64,000 nucleotides of DNA from Oenanthe sinensis (Eukaryota; Streptophyta; Magnoliopsida; Apiales; Apiaceae), in contig CM053796.1 in the NCBI GenBank assembly GCA_028671895.1, positions 30,502,860-30,566,859 on the forward strand. The letters are read 5' to 3'. Shown here in pieces: positions 11,901-22,523 of this stretch. The notes under the pieces were generated by a model. It was not told the DNA's origin. It saw only the letters and a list, made by a program, of their open reading frames with translations, and did no database searches. The translations under genes and the position numbers were made by a program. The first letter of the stretch is position 1; the number at the start of each line of letters is the position of its first letter.

Positions 11901-14368
11901 CTTTAATTTTCATATAATTTCACATAAATTATCAGCTTGTTTCAGTAGAAGTATATATAATTCCTTACTGTAAACCTTTGTTTCTATGCTTTTTTAAAGG
12001 GTATATTTGTTCACAAATATATGAACTATGCTGCATGTACATCAGGAGATAATAAGTTCTCTCCACCTGAAAATATAATGGTTATGATGGTTACGAGCAC
12101 AGAAATATATAGGGAGTATTATTGACATAGTAAACAAGGATCAGCCTAAAATGAAGAAGTTGGTCCATCGTCTAAGCCATATTAGATTGCACATAGCATA
12201 TGCTAATAATGGTTGGCTTGTTTTGAGTCTTTTTATACTTAATTTGCTACCTGTATGATACTAGAACCCTCAACCTCTTGTTACCAAGGGTGAGGGTATT
12301 TACTAGGCTGTAATGCTAGGAATGAGTTTTGCACTTAAATGATACAGCAAGGTTTACTAACATAGTCTAAGTTTGTAACTCACTCCTTAAAACTTCAGGT
12401 GTTCAATTAGCAAAAAAAATAAAAAATTATTAGTAAATTCTCCTCCTGTGATAAAGCAAGTAGAGTCTATTAAAATAATGGGCTTGACTCTGATGGAAGT
12501 TTATTTTTTCCTTGAGACTATATGTTTAACTTAATAAAGTAATAGGTATTAGTAAATTCACCTCCCGTGATAAAGCAAATAGAGTCGATTAAATTTCATA
12601 GGACATAATTAAGGTAGGAGTGGGCTTATTCGTATTACTATATTATACTGGAAAAATAAAAATATTGAAAACCGTCTGTTATTTGGAAATCCATATTCTG
12701 AATATGATTACGACTGAAATTATGGTAAGAGTGGAGCTGTTTGTGTTACCTAAAGAGTAAGTCGGCATATATACACATGCATTAGCAAATCAGCTTGCGC
12801 ACACACTAATATATATCAATTGATTTATCTTGATTTTCATAGCACAGTAACAGACTCTAATTTGAAGATAACTTTGAACATGAAAATATACTCTGTATAA
12901 GAGGTCGACTACAATAACCATAATCATGATCACAATCTTCAGGAATAAAAAGTAATAAAGTTTATCATCCACTCCCAGTAGTATAAATCAAACACCAAAA
13001 GTTAGTTTCAGGACACTGCTAGCAATTGTGTGGTGTCCAGAGTTATTATTCTCCTGTTTGCACACATTTAAGCTCTGAACGGTTGGTACTAGGTGTCAAA
13101 AAATCCAGTAGAAGTTAGCATCACTAGCCCCTCTACTAGCATAAACCTAGTCTGAAATTTCTTAGTTGGACATTCATCATTACATTGACTGGTTGTTCAT
13201 CTTCTCAAGGTTATTTTCATAATAAAAGTTTTGTTTGACAAAAGTTCACCTCTCAGAACAGGTGATAACACAATAAACGTGCAGATTTAGGGTTCCGAAA
13301 GTGAATTCTGAGAAAACTGTTATGTATATCTGTAGGACTAACACAAATAGTGACATAAATTCCGAAATCTGCCTTTGCGGTACTGCATAGTTTGCATAAA
13401 CTTTGCATTTTTCTCTTTGCCATTAACATAGATTATCTGATGCTAGATAGATTGCTTGCTGCTTAGAAAACCATTTCGTTTTTTTGTAAATATTTAGAGC
13501 ATGAAAACTTCTTGTTCCGAAAGTATGAGAATTCCCATCACCAGTCGGCTTTCTTAAGTGAATGTTAATCTTCTTTTTAGACCCCATATTTGACCACACT
13601 ATGTTTGATTGTGGTATCAGTTAATTTCTGATGTCATAAAGGACTAATAAAATTATAATGACTGTCAAAGTAAAATAAGGATAAGAAATCGAATCATGTA
13701 TATGTGTGTCCAGCTGACAGCTGCATTCAAGGATACTACATCTCAAGTTCTCCTCTAATTTTTTTTCTTTCAATCTATTGCCTGAACATAATGACAGAGA
13801 AATTACACATTTAGCTAAACGCAATGCTAGTGAATTTAGAAAGTATAAAAAGAGCCCATGTTAGGAATATTTATCAGAATTTCTTTCTCTAGCATATGCA
13901 CTTGCCTCAAGTCATTACTCTGTAGGTCATCCAATAAATCAGAGGTCCCCATTTTTCAGAAGTTCAGCGCATAACTTTTGTTTTTTCAACTTATTTCTCG
14001 TGTTAATAGGATAAGCTAGAGATACTGATCATTTATATATGCAGGCTTTGAAGAAATTAAAAGACGGAGATGCTATAATGACAATGGATCAAAGACTACG
14101 ACGGAGTCCAGCATCAGTTATGCTGGTGGAGAAGGTTTTAAAACTAGCTCGCCAGTGCCTTGCACCTTCAAGACAAGCCAGGCCCCAAATGAAGAAATGT
14201 GTCGAGGCATTATGGAGAATTAGAAAAGAATACAATGAGAAATGTGTCAATGTTCCTGCTTCAGCTTATGTCAATTCTGCGAATGTAGTTGAGGGGGGTG
14301 CTAGAAAGAATCGACATAATTATTTCGGGATCGAAGATAGTGAAAGCTACAGATTTCGTTCTGCTTGA
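8929..14368 (+). CDS. Calmodulin-binding receptor-like cytoplasmic kinase (CRCK type)
   Basis: This is a soluble Ser/Thr protein kinase of the receptor-like cytoplasmic class. CRCK relatives bind calmodulin and act in stress and immune signalling at the plasma membrane or cytosol. Exons are 8929-9124, 9655-9893, 10101-10269, 11139-11228, 11381-11679 and 14045-14368, giving 438 aa with all phases matching. I chose ATG 8929; upstream in-frame sequence exists but has no ATG. There is no signal peptide or TM segment. The N-terminus is basic and Ser-rich. Kinase landmarks are GEGGFGIVYRA (about residue 118), the VAVK lysine (about 139), HRDIKATNIL (about 237), DFGIARL (about 257), GTAGYLDPEY, and SDVYSFGVLLVELITGRQP. 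Catalytic residues are all present, so the enzyme should be active. Intron 5 is long (2.4 kb) and has short duplications. A CRCK2/CRCK3-like assignment is from family motifs; the exact orthologue is unknown. Confidence 0.88.
10361..10451. repeat. Two-copy direct repeat, period 53 bp
   Basis: The block beginning GATTTAACACAATCATATAC at 10361 recurs almost identically at 10414 (GATTAAACACAATCATATAC) within intron 3. It is a local tandem duplication. Confidence 0.85.
12427..12594. repeat. Two diverged direct-repeat copies in kinase intron 5
   Basis: Blocks of about 47 bp (TATTAGTAAATTC.CCTCC, then GTGATAAAGCAA.TAGAGTC) occur at about 12427 and 12547, period about 120 bp. They differ at several sites, so the duplication is old. 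Confidence 0.75.
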
Positions 14369-14821
14369 ATTACTAGTGCATGGAGTTAGGAATTTTTTTA
14401 TAATTATTATTGTGGTATATTGGTGTAAGTTTTGATGTCAGTGATATTTTTTGATTGATTCTTTTTGCTTTAAACATATTCTTCGGATGGAACGATTACC
14501 TCAAGGTACACAGAAATTGTATCACAATTGCATATGTATAAATGTATCCAACTTGTACAATCTTTCTCAAAGTTGTGGCAATCATTTTATTTAGGCAAAC
14601 CCTATCACAATATGTGATCTGGTAACAGCATAATCATGTGATTAGTTCCTTTTTATATTATTGCTCCAGTCATTTAAATATCAAGATTAGATACCAAGTT
14701 CATTTTAAGTGCACAAAATCACAATGATTTGTATAATGCATGTATGCCATTCAGTACTCTGAAAATGAAATGAATTCTTACACATGTTTATATAGATTTG
14801 AAAATGCAATTAGAACCAACT

Positions 14822-14838
14822 GCTGGAATAGCTCAGTT

Positions 14839-14871
<33 letters not shown>

Positions 14872-14895
14872 GAGGTTCAAGCCCTCCTTCTAGCG
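14822..14895 (+). tRNA. tRNA-Asn (anticodon GTT)
   Basis: This is a 74-nt cloverleaf. The acceptor stem GCTGGAA pairs with TTCTAGC (one G-T pair). The D-arm contains AGCTCAGTTGGTTAGAGC. The anticodon stem TGTGG/CCACA encloses a loop with GTT. The T-arm GGAGG/CCTCC encloses TTCAAGC, and the discriminator base is G. There is no intron and no encoded CCA, as usual for plant nuclear tRNAs. A T run immediately after the gene would terminate Pol III. A- and B-box promoter sequences are internal. It should be functional. Confidence 0.96.
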
Positions 14896-15456
14896 TTTTT
14901 TATTCCCCTTTTTTTTCAAATAAAAACGTTCTACCCACCCTTCTTAGTTCAATGAGACTTTTAAAGCAACAAAGCCTACTGGTTGTGGAGTGTGACTGCT
15001 CTGATTTTTGTTTAGGTGATCTGAGCTCTACGTAGCAGTGTTAACAACTTATAATGACTTCAATGCTTGGGCATGTTATTAAAAGATTTGTGAAGAACAG
15101 TGTCGAATTCATCTAATGTCGATATTATTTTTGCTAGGAGAACAGCTAATAGAACTGCTGATCGTCTTGCTACAATAGTTATTTCTGTGTGTTGTGCTCT
15201 ACAAGAGTTGCCTGCTCTAGGCTTGAGACATGAAACTGGGCAGCAATGTAGATAAAAAATTTAATCAAATTCGTTGAGTTAATGAACAGAATCACCTAAT
15301 TTTAGAACAATGGATGCAGCAAAGATTGGGAGTTAAAAATAGTACTGTATAACATCTAAACTCGGTCGCCCAACCCTTTGACTTCCAAACCTAAACACAC
15401 ACTTGACACTACACACAGCAATTGAAGAAGAGGCGAAACAGCAGCAGCTTCTAAAC
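14896..15456. other. Intergenic; T-run terminator of the tRNA, then nothing recognised
   Basis: TTTTTT at about 14896-14901 serves as the Pol III stop. The rest has no coding or repeat signal I can support. The final stretch would be the promoter and leader of the broken WRNIP1-like gene. Confidence 0.5.
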
Positions 15457-16151
15457 ATGGGGTTTTCTCAGGACTTGGTTTCACAAGCACTCGAAGCCAC
15501 CGCCGGTGACTCCACTCTCAAAGCTACCGAATGGATTCTCACCCACAATAACACAACCCCGTCTTCCCCTCCTCCTTTATCATCTCCTTTCCAACCCAAA
15601 ATCAACCATTTCTTCACCAATCCAACCCCATCTCAACACCCCACTTCTAATCCCCATAAAATCCAAACAAAAAATACCCTTTTGCAAGAACAAGAAAATA
15701 TTAGTGCCCCAAAAAAGCGCATGAAGATTCATCAACAAATGCAGCACCAAAAAAATTATAATCATAAGCCTCCTTTGTATGAAAGAATGAGACCTCGTAG
15801 TGTTAATGAGGTTGTGGGACAAGATCATCTTCTTACAAACAACTCTCTACTCAGGCCTGCAATGCAATGTAAGCTTATTCCTTCTTTTGTTTTGTAGGGC
15901 CCACCTGGAACAGGAGAGACTTCTATTGCTAGAGCTATTCTTGATTCTGGTAGTTGTAGTGGTTGTGATGTGTTGTATAGATTTGTGTCTTTATCTGCTG
16001 TTACTGCTGGGGTTAAGGATATTAGGGATGTTGTCGAAGAATCGAGAAAGTTGAAATTGAAGTGTAATAAAAGGACTTTTTTCTTTTTTGTTATTTAAAA
16101 GGACTATTTTGTTTGTTGATGAAGTTCATAGGTTTAATAAGTCTCGTTAAC
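15457..16151 (+). pseudogene. 5' fragment of a WRNIP1/RarA-like AAA+ ATPase gene
   Basis: WRNIP1 (bacterial RarA/MgsA) proteins are clamp-loader-like AAA+ ATPases that act at stalled replication forks. This piece starts with a UBA-like domain (MGFSQDLVSQALEATAGD), as in the plant homologue. It continues through a Pro/Ser-rich linker to PLYERMRPRSVNEVVGQDHL, the canonical start of the AAA+ module. It is dead by several lesions. The Trp codon before Walker A is TAG (15895-15897). Walker A reads GPPGTGETS with Glu in place of the catalytic Lys. A short AAAAGGAC-flanked insertion shifts the frame after about 16060. Walker B (LFVDEVHRFNKS) follows in another frame and the gene stops abruptly at about 16151, next to viral sequence. 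The usual upstream initiator Met is not seen. The C-terminal half is absent from the window. Confidence 0.85.
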
Positions 16152-17039
16152 ATGTTAATTAACTCCCGCCCAGAAAATGGTATCAGAGCCGTTAATAGGA
16201 AAAAAGTGAATAGTGAAAAATGAATAGTAACTAAGATATGTCAGAAAATTCAATGAATAATAATTTATAAAGAATAAAAAGCATAGCAAATAAAATTTCT
16301 ACATATAATAAAAAAATTAATCATCATATTGAAAGTTGTAGAATAAGTATGGAATTGATAAATGATAAAGACATAACAATAAGATTATTTAGAGAATTAT
16401 TAGCTAAAAGAGATGAAGAATACAGATTATTAGAAGAAGAACATCTAAAATTATAAAGAGAAAAATTTGTAAAAGAGTTAGGATGTGAAATAAAAGTAAA
16501 AGAATTAAAAAAAGTTTTACAAGAACAATATAAAGTTATAGAAGACCAAGATAAATTAATTAACATATTAAAATTAAATCAGAAAAATGACAGATCCAAA
16601 TTCACTGAGAAGAAGATTTAAAATATTAAGATATTTTTAATACATCTTTAGATAAAATTGATAAAGAAAAAGAAAGATCTCAAGAAATAATGAATAATAA
16701 AAAATGGACAGAAGAAGAAAAAATGGAAAATAATTGGAAACTAGGATAATTAATAGAATTACATAGAAAATATAAGAATAACTTATGTTGGTATCAAAGA
16801 GATTTATTATTTAAATGCAACTTAACTGGATAATATGAATAACCAAAGAAATACATTATCTTATTTTGAAAGAAAGAAAGAAGTAAAAAATAAGGTTAGA
16901 AGAAAATTTGAAAAAATAATATAATATGAAGAATATAAAAAAATGTTAATAGGAGAACCATATCAAGATAATGAATCAATACAAGCAAAAGAAACGATTA
17001 ATGCATATATAGAGAAATTAAAAAACAAAGCTAAGAAAA

Positions 17040-17821
17040 ATGCAGAAATTTATAAATATGGATAAAGGAAAAGAATTAGCAGAAGAATATAAAGAAACAT
17101 ATTATCAAATGGAAATATATGAAGAAGGAATTTCTCAAAATTTAAGTTTTAAACCAGAAACTTATCAAAAAATACAAGGTGAGAAAGAAGAGTTAACATT
17201 TAAGAATATATTTAAAACAAATTGGTTTGAAAAAAATAAAGAAATAAGATATATAGCACAAAAACATGAAAATATAATAGATACTAATAGTATAAACGGA
17301 AGAGCAAAAATAAGTTTAATAACAGATGAAATAATAAAAAGAGAATTAAGAAAGTTATCTACTAAAGAGGCAAATAAATAGAGAAATATATATTTTGGAG
17401 GAGTAGAATTTATAATAAAAACATATTTTTCAAAGAAATATAGATACACCTATACAGATATATATATTAGATGACAGAATATTAGGAAATATACAAGATG
17501 CATTAATATCAGTAATAAAAGGAAATTTAATCTATCAAAAACTAAAGTTTACAGTACAACTAGATTTTAGTATATCACTAAAAGATGAACATAAAGAATT
17601 AGTTTTAACCTTATATTATAAATTAGATGGAATACAAACGCCACATGAAAGTAAAGTTATTAGCATTGACAAAAATGATATATGCACTAATAGGAAATCA
17701 TCATGTAATTAAACAAAATGAATCAAGTATTTTAGTACTAAAAATATATCAAGATATTTTAGAACAGATAGAGCATAAGGAAAGTTCAAAAATAACAATA
17801 CCAGAAGAAATATATATATAG
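17040..17821 (+). pseudogene. Broken 30K-superfamily movement-protein region (pararetroviral)
   Basis: Movement proteins of caulimovirids widen plasmodesmata for cell-to-cell spread. Short motifs recalling that family are visible in different frames: NGRAKISLITDE near 17300, FGGVEFIIKT near 17395, DDRILGN near 17475, and an ALIGNHHVI-like element near 17690 where the family has a conserved His pair. The region is split by a stop at 17381 and at least two frame changes (near 17430 and 17660), so no functional product is possible. Assignment is by motif memory only. Confidence 0.55.
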
Positions 17822-17907
17822 ATTTTAATAATAGAAAATTAGAAACTCCTAACAAACTAATACCAAGAATAGAAGGATCAAGACTAAGTTTTAGAAAAGA
17901 ACCTAAT

Positions 17908-18369
17908 ATGATAAGACAATATAGTTTACCAAGTACAATAAATATCCCAAGACAGTATACTTACCCCAGAGAAATAAATTTAATAGATATAAATACAGAT
18001 AGATTAAAGATAAAAGTAATAATATTTGAAGGAATGCTAGCAAAAGAATATATTAATGAAATAAATAATGGAGCTATTAAAAGTTTTATACATGTAAGTA
18101 AAATTGATGAAAATAAATGTAATAAAATAGAACCCCAAACTTATAATTATCCTGAAAATGAAAGAGAAATAATAATTACTAAAAGCATTAATTTAAGATT
18201 TAAAATACAAGACTTGGAATATAATATAAATATAGGAGTAATAGAATATGTTAGTTATAATGAATTATTACTAGGAAGTAATTTTTTAACAATGATAAAT
18301 TATAAAATTAATAATAAGGAAATTGAAATAACAGATCAAGGCAAAGTCAGATTTATAGAAAAAATATGA
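17908..18369 (+). pseudogene. Pararetroviral frame with possible protease-like end
   Basis: This is a 153-codon open stretch that is Asn/Ile/Lys-rich and continues the viral relic. Near its end ELLLGSNFLTMIN resembles the C-terminal (I/L)LGxxFL block of retropepsin-like proteases. No DTG/DSG active-site triad is visible upstream, so protease identity is unproven. It could instead be a movement-protein C-terminus or another viral domain. ATG 17908 is not a convincing natural start. Confidence 0.4.
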
Positions 18370-19098
18370 ATATTCAAGAAAAAATAGATAACAAGAAACA
18401 CAAATTAAAAAAGATAAAAGATTCTTTACAAGAAGGAATATATTCACAAATAAAGTATTTAGAATATTGTGAAAAATAAATAAAGTTAGAAAAAGATATA
18501 AAACAGTTGGAAGAAATAAAAAATAATGAGACTAGAAAATTATGAATAAATATGGGAAATGGATAAAAAGAATATCTAAAAATGAGTAATAATAACGAAA
18601 AAAAACAAGCCCTATAGGAAGAATTAATAATAAAAGAGAAAATAAATATTTTAACAACAAAAATAAATGAAATACAAAAAGAACAAATACAATTAAGGCA
18701 AATAATAAGAGAAGAATTAACAAATCCATGGAATACATGTGAAATACCAACGTTTAAAATAATATTAGAAAAATTAATGAAACTAGAAGAAGAAAAGGTA
18801 AAGAATAAATAAATAATAAAAGTGGAAGAAGATACTTTACAGCCAGAAATAGTACCTATAAATGTTTGAAAAAGAACTAAAGAACCTATTATGGTAGATA
18901 TTAGTAAAATGAAACCTAAGATACTAGAATCTGTAGATAAAGTATTAGAAGGATTGTCATCATTACATAAAAAAGGAAAGTTTTAATGGATAAAAAAGAA
19001 CATAATGTAATAACATTTCTTAAAAATCATGGAAAAGAAATAATAGAAAAAGAAAGATATAAATATGAACCTATAAAAAAAGAATTCAAAGAAAATAC

Positions 19099-20343
19099 TG
19101 AAACCCTTTTGTGTTTTGATGATCACTGTTAGCAAGCTGAAAGCTTGTATTTGATATAAAATAGCAAGCTGTTATATGTGGACTAACTTGGTTTTGCAGG
19201 AAATAGCTTACTGATATGATTTATCAGTATAATATGTTTTAGTACATTGACAGCAAGCTGAAAGTAGGAAAACAGGGCGTTTCAGCGAGCTGACAGCAGG
19301 AAATATTCTGTCTCAGCAAGCTGACACTGGAACGCAGAAACTGTTGGATTTGCAAAGGAAGTCCGATTTTCTTGGAGAATTTATAGGATCTTACTTGTAC
19401 AAGTCTATCTAATATATATATGGTTATATATTATATTAGAGCTCAGTTTTATCAAATTCAAACAGATTTTAATATTCAAATTAATTTTCCTATTTAATAG
19501 GAGTTGGAGTTTGACTAAAACTTATCTTCTAAAACCAACTCTTATCTATACTATATTGAGGCTGATTTCAAACGATTATATCATCTTATTTATCCTCAAT
19601 ATACGTACTTTTAAATATATATACGTACCTTATCTTAACTAATTCAAACGTTGTAATTTCAACGTTAGTTTTGGTTTGATAAAATCGAATATATATATAC
19701 AAGTGTGTATAGTTTTTCTCAAAAAAAAAAAGAAAAGGAAGTGAAGCTAAACTGATTTGAAACATATATACACACTTCTTCTCAAACTTAAAACGTTCTT
19801 AGCAAATATCTTTGAGCTCTAGTATTATATATACTTATATATATACGTTAGAGAGCTTATAGTTTGAGTTGTATCTTTATTCACTTGTATTTGTTCAAGG
19901 TGTAATTGGTTGTGGCTGGATATTGAGCTTGTGAAACAGGGTTTGGGAACTAGAGAGCTAGAGAAGGCTGTACTAGGGTAGTATAGTGCTTAGAGAGCTA
20001 GAGAGTTCAATAGAACAGGGTTTCAGCAAGCTAGTATCAGTTGCAAGGGAATATGGGAGGAATATTATTGTAATCTTGTAATCGTGGTTGGTTTTGATTA
20101 ATAATATTCTCTCTTACCAGTTGGTAGGGGACCAGGACGTAGACCATAGGAGATTAGGGGTCGAACCTGGCTAAAAGTCTTGGTGTTATTTATTTTTTCT
20201 GTACTGCATTGCATATAGCAGCTAGCTGACAGTGTCTGTTAATCAATCTTAGCTAGCTGACAGGCTTAATAACTCGGTAAAATTAAAATTGTTCATTGTT
20301 AGCCATAACACCTATTCACCCCCCCTCTAGGTGTGCATTTTCA
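19099..20343 (+). repeat. 5' LTR of the copia element (1245 bp)
   Basis: It starts TGAAACCCTTTTGTG and ends GTGTGCATTTTCA. It is essentially identical to 27958-29203. It contains at least six copies or near-copies of the AGCAAGCTGA motif, an A-rich tract near 19720, and AT-rich TATATA boxes near 19690 and 19830 that could position transcription. The exact TSS is not identifiable. Confidence 0.95.
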
Positions 20344-20345
20344 TT

Positions 20346-20357
20346 TGGTATCAGAGC
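20346..20357 (+). other. Primer-binding site (tRNA-iMet)
   Basis: TGGTATCAGAGC lies two bases after the 5' LTR and is complementary to the 3' end of plant initiator tRNA-Met, the usual copia primer. Confidence 0.95.
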
Positions 20358-20399
20358 AGGCTATACTAATATCTTCTGTAACAGGAAAGTATAGAACAG

Positions 20400-22499
20400 A
20401 TGGCTGACAAATATCCAATGGGAAGTTCAGGCTCGAGGGCACCTCTTCTACTTGGCACAGAAAACTACAACTGGTGGAAAGGTAGAATGAAGCAGCACCT
20501 GGCCAGAGAACCCATGGAGTGGAGAGTTACAGAAAAAGGTCCTTTCAAGTTTCTTACTACAGATGGTAAAGAAAAGGATATAGATGAACTCACTGCTGAT
20601 GAGCTGATCAAGCTTGCTTACAACAACCGCGCTATCAACACTATCATGACTGGCTTATGTCCTGAAGAAAGTGACAAAGTTTCTTCATGTACTTCTGCAA
20701 AGGAGATGTGGGACACTCTTGAATTATGTCATGAAGGTTCAAAAGCCTTAAAGAAGGTTAAACTCAGCAAGCTGATGAATGAGTATGGTAATTTCAAGCT
20801 CAATGAAGGTGAATCTATTAAGGATGCTCAAGCAAGGTTCCAAGTCACTATGAATGGTCTCACTTTACTTGGCAAGAAAATTCCACAAGAAGAGATCAAC
20901 ATGAAAATCATTAGTGCTGTTCCATGGATCTATGAACCGAAGGTCACTGCCTTAGAATCTTCTCCAACAATTGATACAATGGACACTCTAAGTGTTTTTG
21001 CTGAATTGGAGCAGTTTGAAAGCAAGATAAATGCTAGCCATGCAAATTCTACTTTTGATCTCACATCAAAGATGAAGAATTTGGCACTTCATGGTGATGA
21101 CAGCAAGCTGAAATCTGATGATGAATCAGATGAGGAAATAGCACTCATGTCCAGAAAAATCAGAAAGATGATCGAACAGAAAAACAAGATGAAGAGAGAT
21201 AGACGGAGTTCAGATTTCTCTAAAACCAAAAAGTTCTCCAAAGATTCCAAAGGAGATTCAACATGTTTTGAATGTGGCAAAACTGGCCATTTCAAGAAGG
21301 ACTGTTACAAGCTAAAAGGAAAACAGCAAGCTGGATACAAAGACAAGAAGAAATTTAAAGCTTTGCTAACCTGGAGTGATGATGAAGAAGACATCTCACC
21401 AAGTGACAGTGACAACAATGATGATATGGTCAACCTTGCACTAGTTGGAATGGATGATGATATTGTTCGAGGCTTAACTGAGGAGATCATTGCTGAAAGT
21501 GATTCTGATGATGACAAAAGTGAGGTAAATTCATTCAGATTTGATATTTCTTCTGATAATATTATTCTAGATGAACTAACCATGCAGGATCAAGATAGTA
21601 TTTCTATAGAGGAATATAATTCAGTAAAGACAGAAAACAACAAGCTGTCAGAGAAGAATTCATATCTTAGACAGATGGTTCAAGATTTAATGGTAAAGGT
21701 GGAATCACTAATTGAAAGCAAGGAACCTGTCCAAGCAACAAATGAAGTCAAAATCAAAGAGCTTGAATCAAAAATTGAAGATCTAGAAGGTTTCAACAAG
21801 ATTCTGTTAAAAAGGAACAATGCTTTAGCTGATGAGATTTCTGATCTAAAGGCTGACATAGAGGCAAGAGATGCATGTCTTGAAACATTTAAACTCAGAG
21901 AATCTTCCAAGAAAGAATCATCTCAGCCTGATGAAACATCATCTCAACCTGCTGAAACATCATCTCAGCCTGCTGACAGTACATCTCAGCCTGCTGCCAC
22001 TTCATCAAAGCAAGCAGAAAGAATTATTTCCTTGGAAAAAGAAGTCATTAAGCTCAGAAAAGGCATGGGTACTTTTGTTCAAGGAGAAGAAGGTCTCAAA
22101 TCAATGATGAAAAGCATCAAGGTACCTTTGGACAAAGAAGGAGTTGGTTTGAACTTCAACAAGAGGGCTACTGCACTAAAGTATGAAGGCAGACAAGGAA
22201 AGCCATACAAATATGCTATGCCCTGGACAAGCTGCAAGAAATGTGGTGGTAAAGGTCATTTAGCTCAAAATTGTAGATCTCAGCAAGCTACCAGAATTTA
22301 CCAGAAAGAAGCTGACAGGAAGCCAGCTTACTGGAACAAACAGTCAGCTAGCCGAAATGGTTCTGGCAGGAAGAAAAGAACAAAGAATTCCTTTCCCAAA
22401 GTGGTTCAAATGTGGATCAAGAAATCTGAATTAAATGTTCTTTATATACTTGCTACTAACCAATCAGGACCCAAACCAATATGGGTACCAAAAGGTTAA
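20400..22499 (+). CDS. Copia gag (nucleocapsid-containing) polyprotein
   Basis: This is a 699-aa Gag that forms the virus-like particle and packages element RNA. The N-terminus (LLLGTENYNWWKGRMKQHL) is the UBN2/DUF4219-type copia Gag head. A CCHC zinc knuckle CFECGKTGHFKKDC lies at about residues 288-301. Acidic Ser/Asp-rich stretches follow, then a coiled coil (about 395-500) and SQPAETS-like repeats (about 508-535). A second knuckle CKKCGGKGHLAQNC is at about 611-624, and IWVPKG ends the frame. Two knuckles and unusual length fit Sirevirus Gag. The frame ends in TAA (22497-22499) and pol continues in the same frame after a second stop. ATG 20400 lies 42 nt after the primer site and is the first credible start. 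Confidence 0.9.
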   Translation: MADKYPMGSSGSRAPLLLGTENYNWWKGRMKQHLAREPMEWRVTEKGPFKFLTTDGKEKDIDELTADELIKLAYNNRAINTIMTGLCPEESDKVSSCTSAKEMWDTLELCHEGSKALKKVKLSKLMNEYGNFKLNEGESIKDAQARFQVTMNGLTLLGKKIPQEEINMKIISAVPWIYEPKVTALESSPTIDTMDTLSVFAELEQFESKINASHANSTFDLTSKMKNLALHGDDSKLKSDDESDEEIALMSRKIRKMIEQKNKMKRDRRSSDFSKTKKFSKDSKGDSTCFECGKTGHFKKDCYKLKGKQQAGYKDKKKFKALLTWSDDEEDISPSDSDNNDDMVNLALVGMDDDIVRGLTEEIIAESDSDDDKSEVNSFRFDISSDNIILDELTMQDQDSISIEEYNSVKTENNKLSEKNSYLRQMVQDLMVKVESLIESKEPVQATNEVKIKELESKIEDLEGFNKILLKRNNALADEISDLKADIEARDACLETFKLRESSKKESSQPDETSSQPAETSSQPADSTSQPAATSSKQAERIISLEKEVIKLRKGMGTFVQGEEGLKSMMKSIKVPLDKEGVGLNFNKRATALKYEGRQGKPYKYAMPWTSCKKCGGKGHLAQNCRSQQATRIYQKEADRKPAYWNKQSASRNGSGRKKRTKNSFPKVVQMWIKKSELNVLYILATNQSGPKPIWVPKG

Positions 22500-22523
22500 G
22501 TGTTGTTTTTGTGTGTTTTGTAG

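Larger units (their letters stand above)
16152..19098 (+). mobile_element. Endogenous pararetrovirus (Caulimoviridae-like) relic, segment 1
   Basis: This is a very A-rich sense strand with many broken reading frames. TGGTATCAGAGCC at 16178-16190 matches the initiator-tRNA-Met primer site that marks the genome origin in caulimovirids. Downstream come lysine/glutamate-rich coiled-coil-like frames (16200-17000) and a 30K-type movement-protein region. Further coiled-coil-like stretches (18370-19060) are riddled with stops. Plant pararetrovirus relics integrate by illegitimate recombination, which fits the lack of a clear target duplication. It is interrupted by a copia element at 19099 and resumes after it. 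The genus cannot be assigned. No reverse transcriptase was recognised, so it is a partial, inactive copy. Confidence 0.65.

Noticed and set aside
22495..22523. Possible mini-intron between copia gag and pol
   Set aside because: At 29 nt it is too short for a plant intron, and its removal shifts the frame into an early TAA.
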